Assembly: GCA_023411775.1 (NCBI GenBank) | Contig: JAEYOL010000315.1 | Coordinates: 1 to 14,320, forward strand | Source of the DNA: Bacteroidota bacterium | GTDB lineage: Bacteria; Bacteroidota; Bacteroidia; Chitinophagales; Chitinophagaceae | Direction: 5' to 3' | Length of the DNA stretch: 14,320 nt | Shown here: positions 5,912-13,554 of the stretch, in pieces | Numbering within the stretch: position 1 is the stretch's first letter | How the letters are laid out: every line of letters starts with the position of its first letter | The notes under the pieces: model-generated | Told to the model about the DNA's origin: nothing | The model's database searches: none | Seen by the model: only the letters and a program-made list of their open reading frames with translations | Made by a program: the position numbers and the translations under genes

Positions 5912-7789
5912 TCAGGACGATCTAAATGCTACCGGGTGATTCAATTTTTTATGCGGTCCGAGGAAGATGCGTAGGTAAATTCTGATAGCGGCTAGTTCGA
6001 TAAAAATAAAACACAACGCCATCAGCGAGATCAGACCATATTGGTTGCTACCGACGTAAGTGAATATTACATCAATTCCGATAAAAGCCGCCGTAACCGG
6101 GAAACCCAGCATACCGATGGCGGCGAGCATAAATAAAAGCGCCGTTGGTCTCTCCTCATAAACATACCCGTGATAATTATTCAGACTAATATCCTGATCT
6201 ATGGCTTTTATCTTTTGCAGGCAATAATAACCGAGTAAGAACGCCCCCGCAATCCCGCTCGTATAATAAATGATCTCTATCGCGTTTACATGCGCGGTGT
6301 TCATGCCGATAGCGGCGATGATAACGAGGTGCGCCACTAATAAATACCCCCAGGTGATCAGTGCCGATCCCCGGTGAGAAAATGCGAAAAGAACTATGCC
6401 CAGCGATACGATCAACAGAGCAGTAGCTATTCCTTCATTTGGCGAAGCCAAAAATGCAGGCTTATATAGAGAAGCTAACATGGCCCCTACTGCAAGCAAC
6501 GATACAACCAGGGCTGTGTTCCGGGATCCCAGGAATTGAAACTGCCGGCCTATCCACTTAAACGGATTCCATAAATACTGGAACATCAGGCTATCCAGGT
6601 TCCACTCTTTGACGCCAAGCGTGTACAGCGTAGCTCTTACCCGGGATAAAGGCTTCTCCTGCGGAGGATGATAATGAAAATATTGATGATGGACAAGGTA
6701 GTTCAAAACGGAAGGCGACACCAGCAGCTGGTAGGTCCTTAAAAAAGCATTTCCCGCGAAATGTATCAAAGCCAGGATATGCAAGCCCAATGCTATTTCA
6801 ATAAATATGATCCCGATCTGCGCGGCAGAGGCATAGGCTATCTGTGTTTTTACTGTGGGCTGTACCCTGGCAATAATCGTCGCGACAATACCGGTTAATG
6901 CCCCTATAACGATCACGGCGACCTTAACTCCTATCATATCCTGCCAGAACGGCCAGGTACGCAACAATAAGAATACACCGATATGCACGCTTAGCGATCC
7001 ATAAAAAATGGCGGAAGAAGATGTGGGCCCCTCCATCGCACGTGGAAGCCAGGTAGTAAATGGCAGTTGTGCCGACTTGATCATGGCGGCCAAAACGATC
7101 ATAGCTACGATGAATATGGCCATTCCCTGCTGACCATGTTCAATTGCAGTTGTCTTTGCATCGGTCAGCTGAGTAAATAAAATGTTCTGGTGTGTGAGAT
7201 GATGCATCATCCACATCACCAGTATCAACGCCACATCACTAAGACGATAGTTCGAAAGCGTCTTGAATGCATTCTTTACAGGCAAATACCGGCCCCTGTA
7301 AAACGCGATCAGTAAAAATGATGCGATACCGATAATCTCCCAGCCGATAAACATCGTTTCAAAATTGCCGGAAAAAATAATGAGGTTATACCCCAGGGCA
7401 AAGAAGAGGATGGTGTTGAAAAATCGTTTATATCCCTCATCACGGTGCATGTAATAACGACTGAAAGTGGCAACCAGGAAAAACAAGACAGCGCCTACGA
7501 TACTGAATACAGCCGTAATATGGTCGTAATAAAAATGGATGGCGAAAACAAAATTCTCCGCCTCATACAAAGTGACCAGAGAATAGCTTATAGGCGTATG
7601 GCCGCCCGCAATCCACAATATAGCATACAGCACGGCCGCTCCAATATAAAAGGCCTTTGTAAACTGAACGATACCTGCGATGGGTTTCTCCTGCTTATTC
7701 TTCCAGATTAGCGATGCCAGGAAAGCAACCATGGGAATGAATACAAACAAACCTATCGACTGGTTGAGTATATTATTAAGTTGATCCAT
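5912..7789 (-). CDS. dabB: DabB, NuoL-like membrane subunit of the inorganic-carbon pump
   Basis: A polytopic inner-membrane protein of 625 residues with about fifteen hydrophobic segments, in the proton-conducting antiporter family (NuoL/MrpA). Visible family features are 'GNFETMFIGWEIIGIASFLL' (141-160) with Glu151 at the usual membrane glutamate position, and MIKSAQLPFTTWLPRAMEGP (236-255) with Lys238 at the conserved lysine of helix 7. 'PTVKTQIAYASAAQIG' (311-326) supplies a second buried lysine, Lys313. It starts 33 bp after the DUF2309 gene and no other complex I subunit is nearby. This identifies it as DabB, which couples ion flow to DabA, rather than as a respiratory subunit. The usual 'PTPVSALLHA' segment is replaced by 'PTSSSAIFYGSLSVHIG' (255-271). 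The C-terminal third is shorter and less polar than in NuoL. The coupling ion (H+ or Na+) is not deducible. Confidence 0.9.
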   Translation of the reverse strand: MDQLNNILNQSIGLFVFIPMVAFLASLIWKNKQEKPIAGIVQFTKAFYIGAAVLYAILWIAGGHTPISYSLVTLYEAENFVFAIHFYYDHITAVFSIVGAVLFFLVATFSRYYMHRDEGYKRFFNTILFFALGYNLIIFSGNFETMFIGWEIIGIASFLLIAFYRGRYLPVKNAFKTLSNYRLSDVALILVMWMMHHLTHQNILFTQLTDAKTTAIEHGQQGMAIFIVAMIVLAAMIKSAQLPFTTWLPRAMEGPTSSSAIFYGSLSVHIGVFLLLRTWPFWQDMIGVKVAVIVIGALTGIVATIIARVQPTVKTQIAYASAAQIGIIFIEIALGLHILALIHFAGNAFLRTYQLLVSPSVLNYLVHHQYFHYHPPQEKPLSRVRATLYTLGVKEWNLDSLMFQYLWNPFKWIGRQFQFLGSRNTALVVSLLAVGAMLASLYKPAFLASPNEGIATALLIVSLGIVLFAFSHRGSALITWGYLLVAHLVIIAAIGMNTAHVNAIEIIYYTSGIAGAFLLGYYCLQKIKAIDQDISLNNYHGYVYEERPTALLFMLAAIGMLGFPVTAAFIGIDVIFTYVGSNQYGLISLMALCFIFIELAAIRIYLRIFLGPHKKLNHPVAFRSS

Positions 7790-7822
7790 CCAGGTAAACG
7801 TTTATCAAATTACTTTTCAGTT

Positions 7823-10468
7823 TCAGGAATTTGTTGTCTCTAATAAGTACACCGCCAGGTTTTCTTCTGTAGCATGTATGATGCTATTGGTCTCCATCTC
7901 TTTGGCTCCTTCAATAAATTCTTCCATATTCTTAATGGTCTGGATCTGTTCGGCGCCAGTGATGGGTTCATAGAGCACAAAAGCTCCATCGCGGAAATAA
8001 TAGAATTGTTTTTCTTCCGGGTGCAGGGCTATGATATGCACCCACTCGTTCTTATACCACTCAAACACTTCAGGAGAAGACTGTATCGCTTTCAAAACGA
8101 TCTCGGGTTTGTGTTCTACGATGACCAGCAATCTGACCGGGTCGTGTACCTCGATCATTTGCCAGGGTAGTCCCGGGCGGAGATCACCGTCGCTGCTGTT
8201 GGCAACACCGAAAAGTCCCATCACATTATGTGGCAGTTTGGTTCCAGCACCCAGTTTGATATTATCGACCCTTGAAAAATAATATTCGAGGTTGATGCCC
8301 CCGCATACAAGACCGATGGGTCGCATCACGCCTGAAAGGATGGTGCCATCAGGATCTGTTGTGGGATCATAACTATTCATAAACGCACGCCTGTCGAGGA
8401 ATAGGCTTTTGGTTACTGATCTGCGCCCGATGATGGCAAGGGTGTTGGTACCATGACCAAGTTCAGGTCGTGGCTCAAAAAGTGAAACAGACCTGTTAAG
8501 AATGGCTTTCCGCACATGTTCGCATTCACGCCGCGTATTGATCGATGCAAAACGCCTGCTTCTTTCTTTTGCGTTGAGATTAAGTGCCGTTTCAAAATTC
8601 TGTTTATTTACCTGATGTTCCTTTGCATTCTCTTCATGCAGTAAATGCTCATCATAATATCCCATCACATCAGCGGCGGTATCGTGCATGCATCCAACAA
8701 ACTGGGTAGTAAACGGTATAGCGATCCCTTTCGCATGCAATATCTCCCGCACACCCTTATGATTCAAAATAAAAGACATCACCCTCGCATTGGTAGCACC
8801 TGGTCTTCCGCTGCAGGCACCGCAATCGTGCGCACCATGATGCGGATTATTGGCACTGCTGCTGCCATGCGCGACGAGGTATATAATGGGATCGAAATTC
8901 TTTACCAGCCCGATACCGCGCAAAAACCCTTCAGCCCTTATTGCCATTTCATTCAGCGTGTAACCGACCTGCAAACCATTTTCAATATCATCCGGGTCTT
9001 TGTTTTCAATCGTGAGCACCGATTCCCTGTCCATATGACCGAAGGCATTGGAAATGGCTGGACTCATTTTTGGCCTGAAAAGGTTTAGAACCGTTTGTAC
9101 AAATGCCAGGAAACCAAATGAAATACTCAGGGCAAACCCGGTTAGAAAACCATACGTATGCCTTGTATAAAGGAGTTCTTCTTTCCGGGGAGTTTTTGCT
9201 TTTAATTCTTTGATAAGATATTTTGGTGTCACAGGCGCGGGACAAAGCTTGTCATAAAACTTGCTTCCCTGTTGCTGAAAGTAAAACTCAACACCAAAAA
9301 ATCCCGGAGCGCCGAATGTTTGGCACTTTTTATCTACGGCTTCAATATGCCGGCGTAAAGAATCTTCTCTTTCATCTATACAAAATATGGCCTGGAAGGA
9401 AGTCCCTTTATTTAGGGATAAAACACCGTTTCCATTGACCGATGCAACATGGTTTGTCATGGAAGAGCGCGGCGCCGCTAATTGAATTCCTCTCAGGACT
9501 GAATCGTAGTAACTCCATTCAAATGCGTCCTGCCACAATTCAATTGCCTCCGCCAGCTCTGTCTTTTCCACTTCGGCGATTAGGTGCACAGGTGGTTCTG
9601 TTGCATGGTTTGCCAGCGGTCGCCATTTATTCTTCAACACGGCATTAAGCGTGTCCAACTCCATGAGCAGTTCAAATTCCACCAGTTGCCGGAGTGATAT
9701 GTTTTTACTGTCCAATAAAGTTTGGGGATTATCCTCGACTGCGCTCACAAAGCCGCTCCATCCATGGTGTGCAAACTGCTGATCAAACAGGTACTGCTCA
9801 AAATAAGCAGGGTTGCCTACTATCGCCTTTAACAGGCCGTTAATAGTGTACTGACCCGACAAAAACATTTGCCTGATCTCTTTTGTCCTGAAGAAGCTGA
9901 CCAGGCTGCGTTGCTCAAGTTTTTTTACACTTTCAATAAAACTTTTGCCGGCCACCGGATAATTTTCAATAGCTACCCCCTGGTCCAGGAATGAGCAAAG
10001 TATGCGAAATAAAAGCGGGTGGATCCTGTTGTCAAGGTCAAGATGATAGGCTTCTTTCCATAGCCGCCTGAATCTTCCTATACGTGGGCGATTGATCGTA
10101 TCATATTCCTTGTTTAACAGTTTTTCTTTCCACCCGCCTGAGCTCCCTTTTTTATTCGCGATAACCATCTCCAGCACTTCATCCCGGATACGTCCGCTTT
10201 TATACAGCTTCCTGTATTCGTCCAACTGCAAATGCACCTGGTAACCAAAAATTTTCGAGGCCTTGAAGATGGCATCGTAAAACTTCATGTGCTGAAACGT
10301 ATGCAGGGAATTATGATGGATAAAATCCTTCAATGCCTGCTGCGAGGGCAGAAAATGTTTCAGCTCATGCAACACATGGTTCTCATCAAAAACCGGATGC
10401 ACATGTGGCTTTTCGCCAACTGTGACGGTTGTTGTGGTTACAGCAGTTGTGTTTACGTTGGTTTGCAT
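7823..10468 (-). CDS. dabA: DabA, zinc-dependent CO2-hydrating subunit (DUF2309/UPF0753)
   Basis: An 881-residue member of DUF2309, the cytoplasmic subunit of the DAB inorganic-carbon pump. It contains a beta-carbonic-anhydrase-like active site split through the chain. The first half is 'IFCIDERED' (Cys363, Asp365) and the second is 'VAHGSSSANNPHHGAHDCGAC' with His534 and Cys549. The His-Cys spacing of 15 residues equals that of the zinc ligands reported for Halothiobacillus DabA (His524, Cys539; ligands Cys351, Asp353). All four ligands are therefore present and the protein is probably active. With DabB it should drive one-way hydration of CO2 to bicarbonate powered by the membrane gradient. 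A hydrophobic stretch at 441-463 could contact the membrane or DabB. The gene starts 6 bp after the SulP stop codon and is followed 33 bp later by dabB, so the three are one operon. Length is normal for the family. Confidence 0.94.
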   Translation of the reverse strand: MQTNVNTTAVTTTTVTVGEKPHVHPVFDENHVLHELKHFLPSQQALKDFIHHNSLHTFQHMKFYDAIFKASKIFGYQVHLQLDEYRKLYKSGRIRDEVLEMVIANKKGSSGGWKEKLLNKEYDTINRPRIGRFRRLWKEAYHLDLDNRIHPLLFRILCSFLDQGVAIENYPVAGKSFIESVKKLEQRSLVSFFRTKEIRQMFLSGQYTINGLLKAIVGNPAYFEQYLFDQQFAHHGWSGFVSAVEDNPQTLLDSKNISLRQLVEFELLMELDTLNAVLKNKWRPLANHATEPPVHLIAEVEKTELAEAIELWQDAFEWSYYDSVLRGIQLAAPRSSMTNHVASVNGNGVLSLNKGTSFQAIFCIDEREDSLRRHIEAVDKKCQTFGAPGFFGVEFYFQQQGSKFYDKLCPAPVTPKYLIKELKAKTPRKEELLYTRHTYGFLTGFALSISFGFLAFVQTVLNLFRPKMSPAISNAFGHMDRESVLTIENKDPDDIENGLQVGYTLNEMAIRAEGFLRGIGLVKNFDPIIYLVAHGSSSANNPHHGAHDCGACSGRPGATNARVMSFILNHKGVREILHAKGIAIPFTTQFVGCMHDTAADVMGYYDEHLLHEENAKEHQVNKQNFETALNLNAKERSRRFASINTRRECEHVRKAILNRSVSLFEPRPELGHGTNTLAIIGRRSVTKSLFLDRRAFMNSYDPTTDPDGTILSGVMRPIGLVCGGINLEYYFSRVDNIKLGAGTKLPHNVMGLFGVANSSDGDLRPGLPWQMIEVHDPVRLLVIVEHKPEIVLKAIQSSPEVFEWYKNEWVHIIALHPEEKQFYYFRDGAFVLYEPITGAEQIQTIKNMEEFIEGAKEMETNSIIHATEENLAVYLLETTNS

Positions 10469-10474
10469 GTTGGC

Positions 10475-12100
10475 TTATTTTGTTTGAAGTACTGCTTCCT
10501 CTGGCTCCGCGTACACAAACACCGGTGCTTCTTTCTCCGAATGCACACGAACGGAATCTTCCATATTATATTCTTTCTTAAAATTCCTGAGCGTCACTTT
10601 TATATTCTTGTCTTTTGAACCATAATTTAAAAAGTCGCGTATTAACTCAAGTACATCATAATCTATGTACACGGTGTTGGCCGCATCGATGATCACTTTG
10701 CTATTTGCAGGCAAATGAGCAAGGGTTTGCTTTATGGCGGCCTTATTTAAAAATGATACTTCCTGCGCAAGATTGATCAGTATAGACTCACCTTCCTGGT
10801 GTTTTTCCTTCCTGAAGAAATAAGCCAGCTTCATATTTCCGCGCAGAATAAAAACTATACTTACAACAAGTCCGATAGCCACTCCTTTAAGCAGATCAGT
10901 CAAAACGACGGCAATCACTGTTGCCAGAAAAGGAATGAATTGGTGCTTACCCGTATGCCACATATGGCGGAAAACTTTGGGGCTCGCCAGTTTGATACCG
11001 ATCATAATCAGTATCGCTGCCAGGCAGGCCATCGGTATTTTGTTTAACAGGGTGGGGATAGTGATCACTGCCAGCAACAGGTAAGTTCCGTGCATAATTG
11101 TCGACAACTTTGTTTTAGCGCCAGCGTTGACATTTGCTGATGTTCTTACGATCACCGATGTCATCGGCAAACCGCCGATCAGGCCGGCCAGCATATTACC
11201 GACTCCCTGCGCCCGCAACTCTGTGTTGGCACTCGACAATCTTTTCATCGGGTCCATTTTATCACCGGCTTCCAGACATAGCAACGACTCAATACTGGCA
11301 ACAATAGCGATCGTTGCACCCACGACCCACACATCAGGATTACTAAAACCTGAAAAATTAGGTGTTGTAAACTGTCCAAAAAATTCAGTGACGGAAGATG
11401 CACTGGGTATTGTCACCAGATGCTCCTGAGAAATTACAAGTGGAGACCCGGTCGACTTAAACAACTCATTAATGATAATACCAGCGACAACTGCAACCAG
11501 GGCTCCGGGTATGATCTTGATCTTTTTCAGTGCCGGTACTTTATTGAAAGCGATAAGTATGGCGAATGAGACCAATGCAACGATGATAGCACCGAGGTGA
11601 GCGTAATTGATCGCACTGGTGATCTCTGAAAGGTAGCTGGCTTCAGCGCCTTTCTCAAAGTTGAAAAAATCACCCTCGTGGGCTTTATCATAGCCAATAG
11701 CATGGGGAATTTCTTTCATTATAATGATGATACCGATTGCGGCAAGCATGCCTTCTATCACACTGGTTGGAAAATAACTTGAGATACTGCCCGCTTTCAA
11801 AATACCGAGCGTCATCTGTATCATGCCTGCTATTATCACGGCAACCAGGAAAGTTTCAAATCCCAGGTCGGTGATGGCTACAAGCACAATTGCCAGTAGT
11901 CCCGCCGCGGGTCCCGATACACTTACATTGGAACTGCTTAAAAAACCGACTACCAGGCCTCCGACAATACCGGTAATGATACCGGCAAAAGGTGGAGCGC
12001 CGCTTGCTACTGCGATTCCCAGGCAAAGCGGGAGTGCGACGAGGAAAACGACCATCCCCGACAACGCATCCGTTTTGAAGTGTTTTGTATTAAGCTTCAT
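10475..12100 (-). CDS. SulP/SLC26 anion transporter with C-terminal STAS domain
   Basis: An inner-membrane transporter of 541 residues. The transmembrane core (about 10-425) has typical SulP motifs: 'VALPLCLGIAVASGAPP' (21-37), 'SVSGPAAGL' (60-68), 'ASIESLLCLEAGDKM' (268-282) and 'GGLPMTSVIVRTSANVNAG' (309-327). Residues about 437-530 form a STAS domain ('VIIDAANTVYIDYDVL', 469-484) in which the serine seen in phosphorylatable STAS domains is absent, so regulation by that route is unlikely. SulP proteins carry sulfate, other anions or, as in cyanobacterial BicA, bicarbonate with Na+. Placement between a carbonic anhydrase and dabA makes bicarbonate the best guess, but the sequence alone does not prove it. 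The gene is 67 bp after the carbonic anhydrase gene, with a hairpin in the gap, and 6 bp before dabA. Confidence 0.92.
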   Translation of the reverse strand: MKLNTKHFKTDALSGMVVFLVALPLCLGIAVASGAPPFAGIITGIVGGLVVGFLSSSNVSVSGPAAGLLAIVLVAITDLGFETFLVAVIIAGMIQMTLGILKAGSISSYFPTSVIEGMLAAIGIIIIMKEIPHAIGYDKAHEGDFFNFEKGAEASYLSEITSAINYAHLGAIIVALVSFAILIAFNKVPALKKIKIIPGALVAVVAGIIINELFKSTGSPLVISQEHLVTIPSASSVTEFFGQFTTPNFSGFSNPDVWVVGATIAIVASIESLLCLEAGDKMDPMKRLSSANTELRAQGVGNMLAGLIGGLPMTSVIVRTSANVNAGAKTKLSTIMHGTYLLLAVITIPTLLNKIPMACLAAILIMIGIKLASPKVFRHMWHTGKHQFIPFLATVIAVVLTDLLKGVAIGLVVSIVFILRGNMKLAYFFRKEKHQEGESILINLAQEVSFLNKAAIKQTLAHLPANSKVIIDAANTVYIDYDVLELIRDFLNYGSKDKNIKVTLRNFKKEYNMEDSVRVHSEKEAPVFVYAEPEEAVLQTK

Positions 12101-12128
12101 ACTAAATAAAATTTTGATCCGGTTTTCA

Positions 12129-12155
12129 ATTGCAGGAGCTCAAGGCTCCTGCAAT
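12129..12155 (-). promoter_or_regulatory. Perfect intercistronic hairpin between carbonic anhydrase and SulP genes
   Basis: An 11-bp perfect inverted repeat (ATTGCAGGAGC and its complement) with a 5-nt loop begins 12 bp after the carbonic anhydrase stop codon. On the minus strand no T run follows, so it is not a standard terminator. It could be a partial attenuator, an RNA-stability element or a processing site that sets different levels of carbonic anhydrase and transporter. Confidence 0.6.
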
Positions 12156-12167
12156 CTTTCCGGGGTT

Positions 12168-12833
12168 TTATTGGGTAGATACTAATTGTGCAGGCTTTTC
12201 TTTCCTGCTTTTTTTTGTGAGATTTTTAAAGAAATCAACCTGTCCGTTCTCCACGTTGTACACGCCGCCAACGAGACCTATTTCGCCTTTTGCAAACATG
12301 TCCTGGACGATCTCGCTGCGTGTGAGAATTTCTTCCAGGCTATTTTCAACGTTGGCATAGGCTACCTTATCGCTAAATAAATGGTCCTGGTCATCCCTGA
12401 GCAGGGCCTTGCTGATAGAAGGCTGTATGCGCTTGAGCAAATCAGTGATATGCCCATCACGTACGCCTTGTTTGGCGCTCTTGATAGCCCCACATTCAGT
12501 GTGGCCCAGGACCATAAGCACTTTTGAGCCTACGTATTTAACAGCGTATTCGATACTCGCCAGTATATCATTGTTGACAATATTGCCTGCAACACGGATA
12601 CTGAACAGGTCACCAAGTCCCTGGTCGAATATTAATTCTACCGAGGTGCGTGAATCCATACAACTCAGTATTACGGCAAAGGGATACTGTCCTTCGCGTG
12701 TTTCATTGATCATCTCAAGATGATCATGGTCATTATTCAGGTTGCTGATAAATCGCTTGTTTCCTTCCTGCAGCAACTCAAAACCCTGGCAGGGCGTGAG
12801 GTTTTGCAGAAACTCCTTTGAGTGTTTCCTCAT
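12168..12833 (-). CDS. Beta-carbonic anhydrase of the SulP/Dab operon
   Basis: A 221-residue zinc enzyme for reversible CO2 hydration, probably cytoplasmic because no signal peptide is seen. The zinc site is complete: 'CMDSR' gives Cys58, Asp60 and Arg62, and 'LGHTECGA' gives His111 and Cys114. The residue three before the first cysteine is Ile55, not the tryptophan that forms the allosteric bicarbonate site of type II enzymes, so it is probably not bicarbonate-inhibited in that way. It is the first clear enzyme gene of the run leading into SulP, dabA and dabB. Carbonic anhydrases next to SulP genes are a recurrent pairing in bacteria. The Lys/Arg-rich tail (207-213) is a small oddity. In a cell pumping bicarbonate, a cytoplasmic carbonic anhydrase could leak it back to CO2, so its control matters. 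Confidence 0.93.
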   Translation of the reverse strand: MRKHSKEFLQNLTPCQGFELLQEGNKRFISNLNNDHDHLEMINETREGQYPFAVILSCMDSRTSVELIFDQGLGDLFSIRVAGNIVNNDILASIEYAVKYVGSKVLMVLGHTECGAIKSAKQGVRDGHITDLLKRIQPSISKALLRDDQDHLFSDKVAYANVENSLEEILTRSEIVQDMFAKGEIGLVGGVYNVENGQVDFFKNLTKKSRKEKPAQLVSTQ

Positions 12834-12951
12834 TGTTAATAGTTTATTCCACTGCCATGCATAAAGTATGACAGCATTTTTGATTAAAAATAGATACGCC
12901 CGGACCTGTGCCAGGCCTTAGCAAAAGATTGAAATAGTAGATTGGGATGAA

Positions 12952-13323
12952 CTACGCCCGGTTGGGTGGGGGCACGAGGAGTTCGCCATGAAACGCGACA
13001 TAGGTGTCAGCATTCATGCTATTGTGATAGGGAGAAATGATCGAAAATATATGATCAGGTTTATGGTGATCGTGCAAATACTCTTCTGAGAAGGAGCTCG
13101 AACTTGGAGATTTTTCTTCCGTATTATTACCGAAAGGATTGGCGACACCTTCATTATCATCCGCCGTACCAAAATCATGGGTACAGGTCTTCTCATACTG
13201 CGCCATCAACTTCTGACCGGCAACTACAAACGGCGCACTGATCGTAAGCCAAAGCAAAGCCAGTACCATGCACAGGGCAGATACCATTTGTATGGGACTA
13301 TATGGCACGCGGTTGGTTTTCAT
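12952..13323 (-). CDS. Small His-rich, membrane-anchored or exported protein of unknown function
   Basis: I do not recognise a named family. The 123-residue product has a hydrophobic helix at about 12-36 after a basic start, so it is a signal anchor or signal peptide. The mature part is polar, with an acidic/Ser-rich stretch (51-81) and a His-rich cluster, EYLHDHHKPDH (81-91), plus further histidines at 100 and 112, which could bind metal. It ends in 'VPPPNRA'. It lies 118 bp upstream of the beta-carbonic anhydrase on the same strand, so it may be the first gene of the operon. The promoter predicted just upstream would give an almost leaderless message for this start. The ATG at residue 13 (13287) is an alternative start that would still leave a hydrophobic N-terminus. 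The composition looks like a real protein, not a chance frame. Confidence 0.6.
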   Translation of the reverse strand: MKTNRVPYSPIQMVSALCMVLALLWLTISAPFVVAGQKLMAQYEKTCTHDFGTADDNEGVANPFGNNTEEKSPSSSSFSEEYLHDHHKPDHIFSIISPYHNSMNADTYVAFHGELLVPPPNRA

Positions 13324-13332
13324 TCAGTCTGG

Positions 13333-13364
13333 CGAAATTAAACATTTCATTTTTCCAATCCAAA
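13333..13364 (-). promoter_or_regulatory. Bacteroidota-type promoter for the minus-strand inorganic-carbon operon
   Basis: On the minus strand TTTG (13364-13361) is followed after 20 nt by TAATTTCG (13340-13333). This matches the Bacteroidota housekeeping pattern TTTG-N19-21-TAnnTTTG with one mismatch. Transcription would start about 3-4 nt before the ATG at 13323, so the message would be nearly leaderless or start at a later ATG. Confidence 0.5.
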
Positions 13365-13397
13365 CCGTTCATAGATCCTTCTTAGGGACTAACGGTT
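13363..13397. promoter_or_regulatory. Operator-like inverted repeat in the divergent region
   Basis: AACCGTT (13363-13369) and AACGGTT (13391-13397) form a perfect 7-bp inverted repeat separated by 21 bases. The centres of the two arms are 28 bases apart. The left arm overlaps the predicted -33 box of the minus-strand promoter, as expected for a regulator site. The binding protein is unknown and no regulator gene is visible nearby. Confidence 0.35.
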
Positions 13398-13528
13398 GTT
13401 TTTGCATAGCCATCGGCTGTGCAGGAAGTTGTAACAGCAGATTTGTGAAAAAGTTCTGATCGGGGAAAAATCTGGGTATTACCCGGCTTGCATGGTATCT
13501 GTCTCGATCATTGGATGAATTAAACAGC

Positions 13529-13536
13529 TAATTTTG
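13529..13536 (+). promoter_or_regulatory. Perfect -7 box upstream of the second carbonic anhydrase
   Basis: TAATTTTG matches the Bacteroidota -7 consensus TAnnTTTG at every fixed base. The only nearby -33 candidate, TTG at 13511-13513, is 15 nt away, which is short. If used, transcription starts at about 13541-13543, leaving a leader of about 12-14 nt before the ATG at 13555. Confidence 0.5.
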
Positions 13537-13554
13537 ACTAACAACCAGCCAACT

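Noticed and set aside
5912..7789. NuoL of respiratory complex I
   Set aside because: No other nuo gene is nearby, the gene directly follows a DUF2309 gene, and the C-terminal part and the helix after the lysine motif differ from NuoL.
8645..9088. A 147-codon open frame on the plus strand inside dabA
   Set aside because: It is antisense to the most conserved part of dabA, including the zinc-site region. Its translation has no domain pattern, and the opposite frame is a complete, well-conserved gene.
11823..12185. A 120-codon plus-strand frame across the start of the SulP gene
   Set aside because: It is Pro/Thr/Ala-rich in the way typical of antisense readings of membrane-protein genes, and it overlaps the SulP N-terminus and the intercistronic hairpin.
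12902..12917. Small hairpin CCTG-TGC-CAGG as a terminator between the His-rich protein gene and the carbonic anhydrase gene
   Set aside because: The stem is short with a bulge, and the nearest T run lies more than 10 nt beyond it, so termination there is not supported.
13534..13554. TTG start codon seven codons upstream for the second carbonic anhydrase
   Set aside because: The TTG overlaps a perfect TAnnTTTG promoter box. Starting at ATG 13555 gives the same residue numbering as the H. influenzae enzyme at all key positions checked except Tyr183.
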